From Mycolicibacterium canariasense (GTDB taxonomy: Bacteria > Actinomycetota > Actinomycetes > Mycobacteriales > Mycobacteriaceae): a stretch of 64,000 bases of DNA. Made by a program: the position numbers and the translations under genes. How positions within the stretch are numbered: the first letter of the stretch is position 1; the number at the start of each line of letters is the position of its first letter. Where the stretch lies: contig NZ_LQOL01000058.1 of assembly GCF_002101555.1 (NCBI RefSeq), forward strand, positions 124,001-188,000. The letters run 5' to 3'. Shown here piece after piece: positions 55,313 through 64,000 of the stretch. The notes under the pieces were generated by a model. The model was not told the DNA's origin. It did no database searches and worked only from the letters and a program-made list of their open reading frames with translations.

Positions 55313-55663
55313 ATGGCTCAGGGTTTCTCCGCTTCATCGTTCGTCCGGGCATTCAACACCGGATTCGTCGCATTGATGCATGCCCCGGTGGTCGGCGGCC
55401 TGCTGCGCCGCGGCACCGTCGTCATCCGGTACCAGGGCCGCAAGTCCGGCCAGACCTTCGAACTGCCGGTCGGCTACCGACGCTCCGGTGACACCGTCAC
55501 CATCGCGGTCGCCCTGCCGGACAGGAAGAACTGGTGGCGCAATTTCACCGGCGAGGGCGCACCGCTGGTGTTCCTGGGCCTCGACGGCGCAGACCGCCCG
55601 GCGCACGCCGTGGCGACCCGGGATGCCAGGGGAGCGGTCTCGGTCACGGCGACCTTGAGCTGA
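55313..55663 (+). CDS. Deazaflavin (F420)-dependent nitroreductase-like (Ddn) protein
   Basis: This 116-residue split-barrel protein resembles Ddn/Rv3547 and related proteins. It has GTVVIRYQGRKSGQTFELPVGYRRSGDTVTIAVALPDRKNWWRNFTGEG, including the RKSG and WWRNF F420-binding segments. The TACCCT -10 lies seven bases before ATG 55313, in which the spacer also contains GGAGGA, so either leaderless or leadered initiation is possible. Its substrate is unknown. Confidence 0.85.
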   Translation: MAQGFSASSFVRAFNTGFVALMHAPVVGGLLRRGTVVIRYQGRKSGQTFELPVGYRRSGDTVTIAVALPDRKNWWRNFTGEGAPLVFLGLDGADRPAHAVATRDARGAVSVTATLS

Positions 55664-55669
55664 ACCCTG

Positions 55670-55733
55670 CCGCGAGCGTGCGCATGTGCACGCGTACGAC
55701 GGCGTGTCGGTGTGCAGACACGCACGCTCGCGG
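55670..55733. terminator. Long hairpin between convergent genes (13-bp perfect arms)
   Basis: CCGCGAGCGTGCG (55670-55682) pairs exactly with CGCACGCTCGCGG (55721-55733). The 38-base interior contains more GTGC/GCAC repeats, forming a branched structure. It resembles palindromic intergenic elements I recall from mycobacterial genomes. It could be a terminator or a repeat unit. Confidence 0.55.
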
Positions 55734-55741
55734 ACGATACG

Positions 55742-56572
55742 TCAGGCGTCGATGCGCTTGCGGCGGTACAGCGTCCCGACGCCGAGCAGGACCAGGCTGA
55801 TCAGCAGGATCGCGGTGGCCAGCACGTTGATCTGAGGTGGCACAGCCGCTTTCACCGCCGCGTTGACGTACAGCGGGTAGGTCACGGTGGAACCGCTGAC
55901 GAAGTAGGTGATGATGAAGTCGTCGAGCGACAGCGCGAACGACAGCATGGCCGCCGCGACGATGCCCGGGACGATCAACGGCAGAGTCACCTTGAAGAAC
56001 GTCCGGGTGGGGCTGGCGCCCAGGTCCATCGACGCGTCCTCCAGCGTCCAGTCGAAACCGCGTACCCGGGCCCGGACCGTCATGGCGATGAAGCTCACCT
56101 CGAACGCCACATGTGCGATCACGATGGTGGTGTAGCCCGCTGCCCAGTGCAGGTCGAGGAACAGGGTCAGCAGCGAGGCGCCCATCACCACCTCGGGGGC
56201 GGTCAGCGGCAGCACCATGAAGGTGTCGACCGCTCTGCTGCCGCGGAAACGCTGGCGCACCAACGCGATCGCGATCAGCGTGCCCATGACCAGCGCGATC
56301 AACGTGGACACGAACGCCACGTTGAGGCTGAGCTTGAGCGCGTCCACGAGGGCGGGATATTTGAACGGGTGCAGCCAGTTGTCCAGGGTGAAGCCCTGCC
56401 AGCTGTAGTTGAACTTGCCTGCCGGATGGTTGAACGAGAACAGCACGATCACGAAGATCGGCAGGAACAGGTACAACAGCACCAGACCGGCGATGATCCG
56501 CAGCACCAGATCGCCCCACTTCGGGCGGGCCCGAACGGGTTTGACGACCGACGGTTCGAGGGTGGCCGTCAT
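55742..56572 (-). CDS. potC: Polyamine-type ABC transporter permease PotC-like
   Basis: This 276-residue permease has six predicted helices and the EAA-type segment SMDLGASPTRTFFKVTLPLIVPGI. It belongs to the spermidine/putrescine ABC importer group. The gene overlaps the potB-like stop by ATGA at 56569-56572. Substrate specificity is not shown. The order potA-potD-potB-potC on the minus strand is complete. Confidence 0.9.
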   Translation of the reverse strand: MTATLEPSVVKPVRARPKWGDLVLRIIAGLVLLYLFLPIFVIVLFSFNHPAGKFNYSWQGFTLDNWLHPFKYPALVDALKLSLNVAFVSTLIALVMGTLIAIALVRQRFRGSRAVDTFMVLPLTAPEVVMGASLLTLFLDLHWAAGYTTIVIAHVAFEVSFIAMTVRARVRGFDWTLEDASMDLGASPTRTFFKVTLPLIVPGIVAAAMLSFALSLDDFIITYFVSGSTVTYPLYVNAAVKAAVPPQINVLATAILLISLVLLGVGTLYRRKRIDA

Positions 56573-57444
56573 ACCAGGTCCTCGGTACCGAGCGCGCGGG
56601 TGTACAGCAGCACCCCGATGAGGATCAGCACCATCAACCCGAGGCTCAGCGCCGCGGCGACGGGGTAGTCCTTGACCACCAGGAACTGTTTCTGGATGAC
56701 ATTGCCGATCATGGTGGTCTGGGTGCTGCCCAGGTAGTCGGCGTTGATGAAATCGCCGACGGCCGGGATGAAGACGAGCATGCTGCCGGCCAGCACCCCG
56801 GGCAGCGAGAGCGGCAGGATGACCTTGCCGAAGCTGCGGGTGCCCGAGGAGTACAGGTCGCGGGACGCTTCCAGCAGTCGCGGGTCGATCTTCTCCAGGC
56901 TGACGTACAACGGCAGGATCATGAAGATGATCCAGTTGTAGATCAGGCCGCCGATCACCGCCCAACTGGTCGAGAGCAGCCTGCCCTCACTGGGCAGCAG
57001 GCCGATCGTGTTGAGCAGCCCGACCACCCAGCCGTCGTCGGCGAGAATGGTCTTCCAGGCCAAGGTCCGGATCAGGAAGGTGACGAAGAACGGCAGGATC
57101 ACCAAACCGAGGATCAGATTCTTGAATCTGCCTGCCTTGAAAGCGATCACATACGCCAACGGGAACGCCAGCAACACGCAGACCACCGTCGCGACGGCGG
57201 CGTATCCGAACGAGCGCAGGATTTGATCCTGATACAGCTGGAACGCCTTACCGAAGTTGCCGAAGTTCCAGTCGAAGGTCAGCGTCGGCAGGTACACCGA
57301 CCCGCCCGAACTGGACAGCGAGGTCCTGGCCAACGAGAACAGCGGCACCACGAAGAACACCGCGAGATAGGCCAGCCCTGGCAAGATCATCAGGTACGGA
57401 GCGATCTTGCTGCGCTGCCTGCTGCTGGAGGCGACGCCGGCCAT
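56569..57444 (-). CDS. potB: Polyamine-type ABC transporter permease PotB-like
   Basis: This 291-residue permease has six helices. The EAA loop LLEASRDLYSSGTRSFGKVILPLSLPGVLAGS and the segment FVTFLIRTLAWKTILADDGWV (PotB-like) are recognisable. It is 31 bases downstream of the substrate-binding protein gene and overlaps potC by four bases. Confidence 0.9.
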   Translation of the reverse strand: MAGVASSSRQRSKIAPYLMILPGLAYLAVFFVVPLFSLARTSLSSSGGSVYLPTLTFDWNFGNFGKAFQLYQDQILRSFGYAAVATVVCVLLAFPLAYVIAFKAGRFKNLILGLVILPFFVTFLIRTLAWKTILADDGWVVGLLNTIGLLPSEGRLLSTSWAVIGGLIYNWIIFMILPLYVSLEKIDPRLLEASRDLYSSGTRSFGKVILPLSLPGVLAGSMLVFIPAVGDFINADYLGSTQTTMIGNVIQKQFLVVKDYPVAAALSLGLMVLILIGVLLYTRALGTEDLV

Positions 57445-57475
57445 CTACGCTCCTCTCCTCTTCAAGACCATCCGA

Positions 57476-58663
57476 TCAGCCGCCGGTGACCGCGGCGTAC
57501 AGGTTGTTGAACTCCTGCGTCTGCTCGTCGGTCAGCGATGCCCAGCTCTTCAGCCGCGCCTGCACGTCGGCCGGCGGGTTGATCAAGGGGTTGGCACCGA
57601 GCTTCGGATCGATCTTGTTCAGTTCGTCGGTCATATCCGAGAGCACCGGCACATACTGCGTGAACGCGACCAGCTTGGCGTAGTTGGCGCGGTCGTAGAC
57701 GTAGTTGATCCACGCCTCGGCGGCCTTCTGATTCTGGGTGGTGTACGGGATCACCTGGGTGTCGATGAACCAGTCGCCACCGGATTCGGGCACCACGAAC
57801 TTGAGGTCGGGATTGTCGGCCTGCAATTGCACCACGTCACCCGAATACGCCTGCGCGACGGCGATATTGCCGGCGGCGAGGTCATCGGAGTAGTCGTTAC
57901 CGGTGAAGCGGCGGATCTGCCCCTTGTCCTTCTGCTCCCGCACCAGATCCACGGCCTTGGTCACCGTCTCGGTGGTCGGGTTCTCCGGCGAGTTGCCCTG
58001 GGCCTGCATGATCATGCCGAGGGCGTCCTGCACGTCGGAGAACAGGCTGACCCGGCCCTTGAACGCGGGATCCCACAGGTCGTCGATCTTGGTGATGTCA
58101 CGCTTGGTGGCGGCCTTGTTGTAGGCCAGGCCGACCATGCCCGTCATGTACGGCGCGGTGTACTTGCGGCCGGGATCGCCCGACGCGTTGAGCAGGTCCG
58201 GACGCAGGTTCTTGCGGTTGGGCACCCCGGCCTCGCTGATCTCGTTGAGCCAGTTCAGACCCTTGAGCCGCAGCGCCATGAACTGGGTGGGCACCACCAG
58301 GTCCGCGCCGATGTCCTGCTTGCGTGACAACGGCTCCTTGACCTTGGCGAACCACTGCTCGTTGTCGTTGAAGTCCTCTTTGTAGTCGACGGTGATGCCG
58401 GTGGCCTTCTGGAACGCGGCCACGAAACCGTCGGCCATGTACAGCGGCCAGTTGGAGATGCGCAGCGTGCCCGACGCGGGGCCGCTGTCCTGGGTGGTGC
58501 TGGTCGACGACGAGCCACCGCCGTTGGAGCCGCAGGCTGCCAGGAAGGACGGGCCCAGGATCGCCGCCGCGGCCGCGGCCGCACCGCCACCGATGAAGCG
58601 GCGCCGGCTGGTCCGGTTGGCGGCCAGACGCGAGAACAGGCGAGGGTCGATCTCGTTGGACAT
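57476..58663 (-). CDS. potD: Polyamine-type substrate-binding lipoprotein PotD-like, Tat signal
   Basis: This 395-residue protein has a twin-arginine signal (RTSRRRFIGGGAAAAAAA) and a lipobox FLAACGS (Cys near residue 43). The mature domain is a two-lobed binding protein (LRISNWPLYMADG, VDYKEDFNDNEQWFAK, PYMTGMVGLAYNK, AVAQAYSGDVVQL). It captures the solute outside the membrane and needs Tat for export. ATG 58663 has an AAAGG ribosome site. TatA/TatC are encoded at 12827-14075. Confidence 0.9.
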   Translation of the reverse strand: MSNEIDPRLFSRLAANRTSRRRFIGGGAAAAAAAILGPSFLAACGSNGGGSSSTSTTQDSGPASGTLRISNWPLYMADGFVAAFQKATGITVDYKEDFNDNEQWFAKVKEPLSRKQDIGADLVVPTQFMALRLKGLNWLNEISEAGVPNRKNLRPDLLNASGDPGRKYTAPYMTGMVGLAYNKAATKRDITKIDDLWDPAFKGRVSLFSDVQDALGMIMQAQGNSPENPTTETVTKAVDLVREQKDKGQIRRFTGNDYSDDLAAGNIAVAQAYSGDVVQLQADNPDLKFVVPESGGDWFIDTQVIPYTTQNQKAAEAWINYVYDRANYAKLVAFTQYVPVLSDMTDELNKIDPKLGANPLINPPADVQARLKSWASLTDEQTQEFNNLYAAVTGG

Positions 58664-58719
58664 GCGGGACCTTTCGTGAAAGCTGGTCAAGTTGGGGGAC
58701 AGGAGAACTCGCGACCCGT

Positions 58720-59979
<1,260 letters not shown>

Positions 59980-60144
59980 CGTCGGGGTCTTCGCAAGCGA
60001 TTCCGCAACGAATTTACATTTTGACAATGGAATCCATAGGCAAGATGCCAAATATCGGCAGAATCCGCCGCGCCGATGGGTTCAAACCCCGTCGTCGGTG
60101 GTGAGGCGTGAGGCCGCTGTTCTCGACCGTGATCGAATGGTCGC
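59980..60144. promoter_or_regulatory. AT-rich divergent promoter region of pot operon and NCS1 gene
   Basis: This 165-bp interval is visibly lower in G+C. It contains the perfect 11-bp palindrome ATGGAATCCAT at 60027-60037 and a TTGACA at 60021-60026. It must hold promoters for both genes. No regulator is encoded next to it. Confidence 0.45.
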
Positions 60145-61554
60145 ATGACAAGTGGGACCACAGGCACGTTCCGCGGACTCGATGCCGAACCGTTCACCGG
60201 CCGCACGCCCAGCGGCGCCGGCGATCTGTCGGTGGAGACGCACGGCATCGCCCCGGTGCCGGCCGACCGTCGCTACGGCACCCCGGGGCGGCTGTTCACC
60301 GTGTGGTTCGCACCGCAGGTCAACATGACCGGGGTGTTCACCGGGACCCTGGCCATCACCCTGGGGCTGGGATTCTGGCTCGGCCTGATCGCGATGATCA
60401 TCGGCACCGTGCTCGGCGGGCTCGTGGTCGGCTATCTTTCGACCTGGGGTCCGCGCACCGGCACCGCGCAGCTTCCCGCGTCGCGGCTGGCGTTCGGGCG
60501 CGGTGTTGCCCTGCCTGCCGCCTTGCAATGGCTGTCGTCGATCGCCTGGGACGCCCTGGTGGGGCTCTTCGGGGGCGAGGCGTTGTCCGTGCTGCTGGGC
60601 ATCCCGTTCTGGGCCGCGGTGCTGATCGTGTTGGCGGTCCAGGGCGCCGTCGGATTCTTCGGCTATGAACTGATCCACCGCCTGCAGGCCGTCCTCACGG
60701 TGGTGCTGTTGGTGACGTTCGTGGTGTTCGCGGTCAAGCTGGTGGCCGGCCACGACGTGGTGACGGCGGCGACGGTGGCCGGCCCCGATCTGGTCGGCGC
60801 GTTCGTCTTCGAGGTGACCATCGCGCTCAGCCTGTCCATCTCATGGGCGAGCTATGCCGCGGACTTCAGCCGTTACCTGCCCGCACAGTCATCCCGACCG
60901 AAGGTGTTCGGCTACACCTTCGGCGGTGTCGTGCTGGCCTATGTCTTCGTCCAGGCCATCGGTATCGCGGCGGCCGGGGTGATCGGCGACCAGACCGCCG
61001 CGGGGGTCCGCGACGTGATGGGCGGGGGCGTCCTGGGTGCGCTGGCGTTGCTGATCATCGCGCTGGCCTCGATCGGATCCGGCGTGATGAACGACTACAG
61101 CGGGTCGCTGGCCCTGCAGACCCTGGGTGTGCGGATGCGCCGGCCGTACTCGGCCGCGCTGGTCACCGTCGTGGCCTTCGCGCTCATCTTGTGGCTGCAC
61201 GGCGGCAACACCGCCACCCGATTCCAGAACGTGCTGCTGCTCGTCAGCTATTGGATCCCGGCGTTCGTCGCCATCGTCGTCATCGACTGGCTGCTGCGCA
61301 CCAGGGGCCGCACCACCCTCACCGTCGACGTCACCGCCGAGCCGACCGGCCGCGGCGACGCGCTGGCCGCGCTCGTGGTGTTCGTCGTCTCCTATGCGGC
61401 GGCCATCCCGTTCATGAACACCACGCTGCTGCAGGGGCCGATCGCCGTGGCCTGGCACGGTGCCGATATCGCCTACTTCGTGAACTTCGCCGTCGCGGCC
61501 TTGCTCTACGGCGCGTACCGGTTGGTCAGCGGACCGTCGCGAAAAAGCTCCTGA
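60145..61554 (+). CDS. NCS1-family permease (purine/cytosine/hydantoin type)
   Basis: This 469-residue permease has about 12 helices. It has VWFAPQVNMTGVFTGTLAITLGLGFWLGLIAM near helix 1 and SWASYAADFSRYLPAQSSRPKVFGYTFGG, the family's Tyr-Arg motif. SGVMNDYSGSLALQTLGVRM follows. The NCS1 family transports cytosine, purines, allantoin or hydantoin. The gene ends overlapping the epoxide hydrolase by 29 bases in the convergent direction. Confidence 0.9.
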   Translation: MTSGTTGTFRGLDAEPFTGRTPSGAGDLSVETHGIAPVPADRRYGTPGRLFTVWFAPQVNMTGVFTGTLAITLGLGFWLGLIAMIIGTVLGGLVVGYLSTWGPRTGTAQLPASRLAFGRGVALPAALQWLSSIAWDALVGLFGGEALSVLLGIPFWAAVLIVLAVQGAVGFFGYELIHRLQAVLTVVLLVTFVVFAVKLVAGHDVVTAATVAGPDLVGAFVFEVTIALSLSISWASYAADFSRYLPAQSSRPKVFGYTFGGVVLAYVFVQAIGIAAAGVIGDQTAAGVRDVMGGGVLGALALLIIALASIGSGVMNDYSGSLALQTLGVRMRRPYSAALVTVVAFALILWLHGGNTATRFQNVLLLVSYWIPAFVAIVVIDWLLRTRGRTTLTVDVTAEPTGRGDALAALVVFVVSYAAAIPFMNTTLLQGPIAVAWHGADIAYFVNFAVAALLYGAYRLVSGPSRKSS

Positions 61555-62671
61555 CGTCGGCCACGAACAGGTCGGGCTGCTCGAACGCGGCGAAGTGACC
61601 ACCGCGCGGCATGGCGGTCCAGTGGGTGATGTTGTAGCCGTCCTCGCACCAGCTGCGTGGGGTCCGCGTGATCTCCTTCGGGAAAGCCGCGACGCCGGTG
61701 GGTTTTTCGACACGCTCGCCTGCCCCGAAACTGGTGAAGCTCTCCCAGTACAGCCGAGCCGACGAGGCGCCGCTGCCGGTGATCCAGTAGAGCATCACGT
61801 TGTCGAGCATTTCGTCGCGCGTCAGGACGTTCTCGGGGTGTCCGTCGCAGTCGGCCCACGCCCAGAACTTCTCGACGATCCACGCCAGTTGGGCCACCGG
61901 TGAATCGACCAGGCCATAACCCAGCGTCTGCGGCCGGGTGGACTGCTGCTTGGAGTAGCCGGTGCCCCATGTGCGGTGTTCCTTGAGGACGGCGAACGCG
62001 GCGAGGTCCTCTTCGGTGGGGGACTCCACGCTGGCGGCCGGCGGGCGACCGATCGGCATGTTGATGTGGATGGCCAGGCACCCGTTGTCGCCGTTGCGCC
62101 CGATCTGCGTGGTCACCGCCGCACCCCAGTCCCCGCCCTGCGCGCCGTAGCGGTCGTACCCCAGCCGGCGCATCAGCGTGTCCCAGGTTTCGGCGATCTT
62201 CGGTACGCCCCAGCCGGTCGAGGTCGGTTTACCGGAGAAGCCGTAGCCGGGCAGCGACGGGCACACCACGTGGAAGGCGTCCTCGGGGCGGCCGCCGTGC
62301 GCAGTGGGGTCGGTCAGGGGGCCGATCACCTTGTGGAACTCGACCACCGACCCGGGCCAGCCGTGCGTGATGAGCAACGGCAGCGCGTCGGCGTGCGGTG
62401 AGCGCTGATGGATGACGTGGATATCGAGGCCGTCTATCTCGGTGATGAACTGTGTGAAGCGGTTGAGTGCGGCCTCGCGTGCCCGCCAGTCGTAGTCCTG
62501 CGCCCAGTACCTGGCCAGTTCCCGGGTATAGGCCAGGGGGACGCCCTGACTCCAGTCGTCGACGCATTCGGCCTCCGGCCAGCGGGTGGCGGCCAGCCGG
62601 CGCCGCAGGTCGTCGAGGTCGTCGTCGGGAACGGCGATGCGGAAGGGCCGGATATCACTCACGATCCCCAT
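61526..62671 (-). CDS. Epoxide hydrolase (EH N-terminal domain, alpha/beta fold)
   Basis: This 381-residue protein has the EHN domain at the start (IRPFRIAVPDDDLDDLRRRLAATRWPE). An alpha/beta-hydrolase core has HGWPGS (oxyanion hole) and YGAQGGDWGAAV (nucleophile Asp). A catalytic His lies in PRGGHFAAFEQPDL. The family opens epoxides of lipids or xenobiotics. ATG 62671 is chosen; GTG 62662 is an alternative. Confidence 0.92.
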   Translation of the reverse strand: MGIVSDIRPFRIAVPDDDLDDLRRRLAATRWPEAECVDDWSQGVPLAYTRELARYWAQDYDWRAREAALNRFTQFITEIDGLDIHVIHQRSPHADALPLLITHGWPGSVVEFHKVIGPLTDPTAHGGRPEDAFHVVCPSLPGYGFSGKPTSTGWGVPKIAETWDTLMRRLGYDRYGAQGGDWGAAVTTQIGRNGDNGCLAIHINMPIGRPPAASVESPTEEDLAAFAVLKEHRTWGTGYSKQQSTRPQTLGYGLVDSPVAQLAWIVEKFWAWADCDGHPENVLTRDEMLDNVMLYWITGSGASSARLYWESFTSFGAGERVEKPTGVAAFPKEITRTPRSWCEDGYNITHWTAMPRGGHFAAFEQPDLFVADVRSFFATVR

Positions 62672-62723
62672 CGTGGCATGAACACCTACGTCGGCTCGGC
62701 CCGCCCGCCCGGCGATGCGGTGG

Positions 62724-63323
62724 TCAGGCCTGCGGAACGTCGGTGTAGGTCAGCTGGTAACCGTCGGCGGCGAAGGTGAATCCCTTGCCGCTGGACTCAC
62801 TGCCACACGACACGCCGGTCGCCTCCTGCACGTTGCAGCGGAACCCGGCGACGGCCAGCACGGTGCCGAACGGCAGCGTGGCCGCCGGACCGGGCTGCAG
62901 GCTGAACGGGTCGCCTTGCAGCGCAACGAATTGCGCATCATCGGTGCGGTCGATTACCAGCGCGGTGGGCTTCACCTGGGTGCCGTCGGCGGCCGGCACC
63001 GCCGTCGGCGCCCCGGTGATCGGCAATGCGGTGGAGCTGGCCGCCTGGCATCCGGCCTGCGCGTGCGCGACGATGGCGCAGTGCCACCGCCCGCTGGGGG
63101 TGGCGAAGTAGTACGCCTGTTGGTCACCCGAGGTCGCGTAGAACTCGTCGGCGTTCGCCAGGTGGGCGTTGGTGGCATACGGCGGCAATCCCGGTGGCGC
63201 CGCGGGGGTGGCCACCGGAGTGTGCGGTTCGCCGGTGTTGACGACGGTGGGTGTGCCGCAGGCCGACACCATGAGCGCCGCCGTCAACGAGAACCAACCG
63301 ATGGCGGGTGTGCCGCGTGCCAT
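62724..63323 (-). CDS. Secreted lipoprotein with paired-Cys modules (LppI-like)
   Basis: This 199-residue lipoprotein has the signal WFSLTAALMVSACGTP (Cys at about residue 22), then a Pro-rich linker. Two Cys modules follow (RWHCAIVAHAQAGCQ; FRCNVQEATGVSCGSESSGKGFTF). The modules are like those of the lppI product at 41452, so the two are distant paralogues. TACGCT lies six bases before ATG 63323 on the minus strand, again a leaderless arrangement. Function is unknown. Confidence 0.82.
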   Translation of the reverse strand: MARGTPAIGWFSLTAALMVSACGTPTVVNTGEPHTPVATPAAPPGLPPYATNAHLANADEFYATSGDQQAYYFATPSGRWHCAIVAHAQAGCQAASSTALPITGAPTAVPAADGTQVKPTALVIDRTDDAQFVALQGDPFSLQPGPAATLPFGTVLAVAGFRCNVQEATGVSCGSESSGKGFTFAADGYQLTYTDVPQA

Positions 63324-63329
63324 GTGCAC

Positions 63330-63335
63330 AGCGTA
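63330..63335 (-). promoter_or_regulatory. Leaderless -10 of the lipoprotein gene at 62724-63323
   Basis: Minus-strand TACGCT followed by six bases and ATG 63323. No ribosome site is visible, as expected for a leaderless message. Confidence 0.5.
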
Positions 63336-63413
63336 GGGGATCGGCTGGCGCTCGATTGGCGCACGCTGAATGCAACCGGTGACCGCGGATCCGATCTCGG
63401 GGAGGCTTCCGGC

Positions 63414-64000
63414 GTGACCCGCGTAATTCGATTCAACGCCTTCGACATGAACTGTGTCGCCCATCAGTCGCCCGGTCTGTGGCGGCACCCGCAGGACCAG
63501 TCCTGGCGTTACAAGGATCTGCAGTACTGGACCGAGTTGGCGAAGTTGTTGGAACGCGGCAGATTCGACGGCGTGTTCATCGCCGACGTGCTGGGCACCT
63601 ACGACGTGTACGGCGCCAGTGACGAGGCCGCCATCCGGCAGGCCGCGCAGATCCCGGTGGGCGACCCGCTGCTGCTGGTTTCGGCGATGGCACTGGTCAC
63701 CCAGCATCTGGGCTTCGGTATCACCACCGGAACCGGATTCGAACACCCCTATCCGTTCGCCCGCCGCATCTCCACCCTGGACCATCTGACCGGCGGACGG
63801 ATCGGATGGAATGTGGTCACCGGTTATCTGCCGGCCGCCGCCCGCAACATGGGCCAGACCGATCAGCCGGCCCATGATGCCCGCTACGACCATGCCGACG
63901 AGTACCTGGAGGTGCTCTACAAGCTCTGGGAGGGTTCCTGGGAGGACGGCGCGGTGATCCGCGACCGGGAACGCGGGGTGTTCACCGACCCCGACAAGGT
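63414..64000 (+). CDS. LLM-class flavin-dependent monooxygenase (NtaA/SnaA/DszA type), 3'-truncated by window end
   Basis: From GTG 63414 the frame is open to the window edge, giving the first 195 residues or so of a luciferase-like monooxygenase. FNAFDMNCVAHQSPGLWRHP, FDGVFIADVLGTYDVYG, FGITTGTGFEHPYPFARRISTLDHLTGGRIGWNVVTGYLPAAARNMG and HDARYDHADEYLEVLYKLWEGSWE are typical of the NtaA/SnaA/DszA subgroup. These use FMNH2 from a partner reductase to oxidise a small molecule. A GGGAGG ribosome site precedes the GTG. The substrate and C-terminus are beyond the window. Confidence 0.88.
   Translation, partial: MTRVIRFNAFDMNCVAHQSPGLWRHPQDQSWRYKDLQYWTELAKLLERGRFDGVFIADVLGTYDVYGASDEAAIRQAAQIPVGDPLLLVSAMALVTQHLGFGITTGTGFEHPYPFARRISTLDHLTGGRIGWNVVTGYLPAAARNMGQTDQPAHDARYDHADEYLEVLYKLWEGSWEDGAVIRDRERGVFTDPDK

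Overview
The window looks like a chromosomal segment of a non-tuberculous, probably fast-growing Mycobacterium (Mycolicibacterium). The evidence is very high G+C throughout and gene content that follows the M. tuberculosis Rv2097c-to-Rv2045c stretch: pafA/pafB/pafC, tatA/tatC, helY, a DUF4333 protein, a 5'-3' exonuclease, pepE, an F420-dependent biliverdin-reductase homologue, cobL-cobM-cobK, cobIJ-cobH-cobG, cobN, fxsA, lnt, ppm1, rbpA, lppI and lipT. Rv locus equivalences are recalled from memory, not from a search. I see no transposase, integrase, phage gene, CRISPR array, tRNA or rRNA.

Layout. 1-2951: phospho-signalling operon (tail of a PknG-like kinase, PP2C phosphatase, vWA protein, FHA protein) in which the phosphatase and the FHA protein carry paired CxxC zinc ribbons. 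3032-12796: Pup ligase pafA, then a 6.4-kb catabolic island (LacI regulator, asparaginase, NodB-type deacetylase or imidase, MFS transporter, two SDRs, a CGGC small protein) that separates pafA from pafB-pafC. 12827-16788: tatA, tatC, helY. 16866-20726: DUF4333 protein, exonuclease, VOC protein, pepE, biliverdin-reductase-like gene. 20762-33189: cobalamin block, with cobL-cobM-cobK on plus, cobIJ-cobH-cobG on minus and cobN on plus. A choline/aminoglycoside-kinase-like gene, two small ORFs and a decayed TauD-type dioxygenase are set among them. 33199-34889: purU between two duplicated F420/PPOX split-barrel genes. 34931-39633: fxsA, amidohydrolase, lnt and ppm1 (separate genes, as in M. smegmatis). 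39689-43689: rbpA with an ECF-type promoter, small proteins, lppI and lipT. 43737-54305: mixed accessory genes, including a kinase-like/DUF7064-type fusion, regulators, a gluconate kinase/permease module, a thioesterase, an isochorismatase-like hydrolase and a haemophore-like secreted protein. 54406-64000: EamA exporter, Ddn-like protein, a complete potABCD-type polyamine ABC transporter, an NCS1 permease, an epoxide hydrolase, a lipoprotein and the start of a flavin monooxygenase.

The most distinctive signals are regulatory. More than a dozen genes have a TAnnnT -10 hexamer ending 6-7 bp before the start codon, the signature of leaderless mycobacterial transcripts. In at least four places the stop codon of the upstream gene supplies the TA of that -10. 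Other points of note are the split pafABC operon, the LacI double operator, the in-frame repeat insertion in the CobIJ linker, the TauD remnant, and a CRP-like site beside a 35-residue membrane microprotein upstream of cobN.
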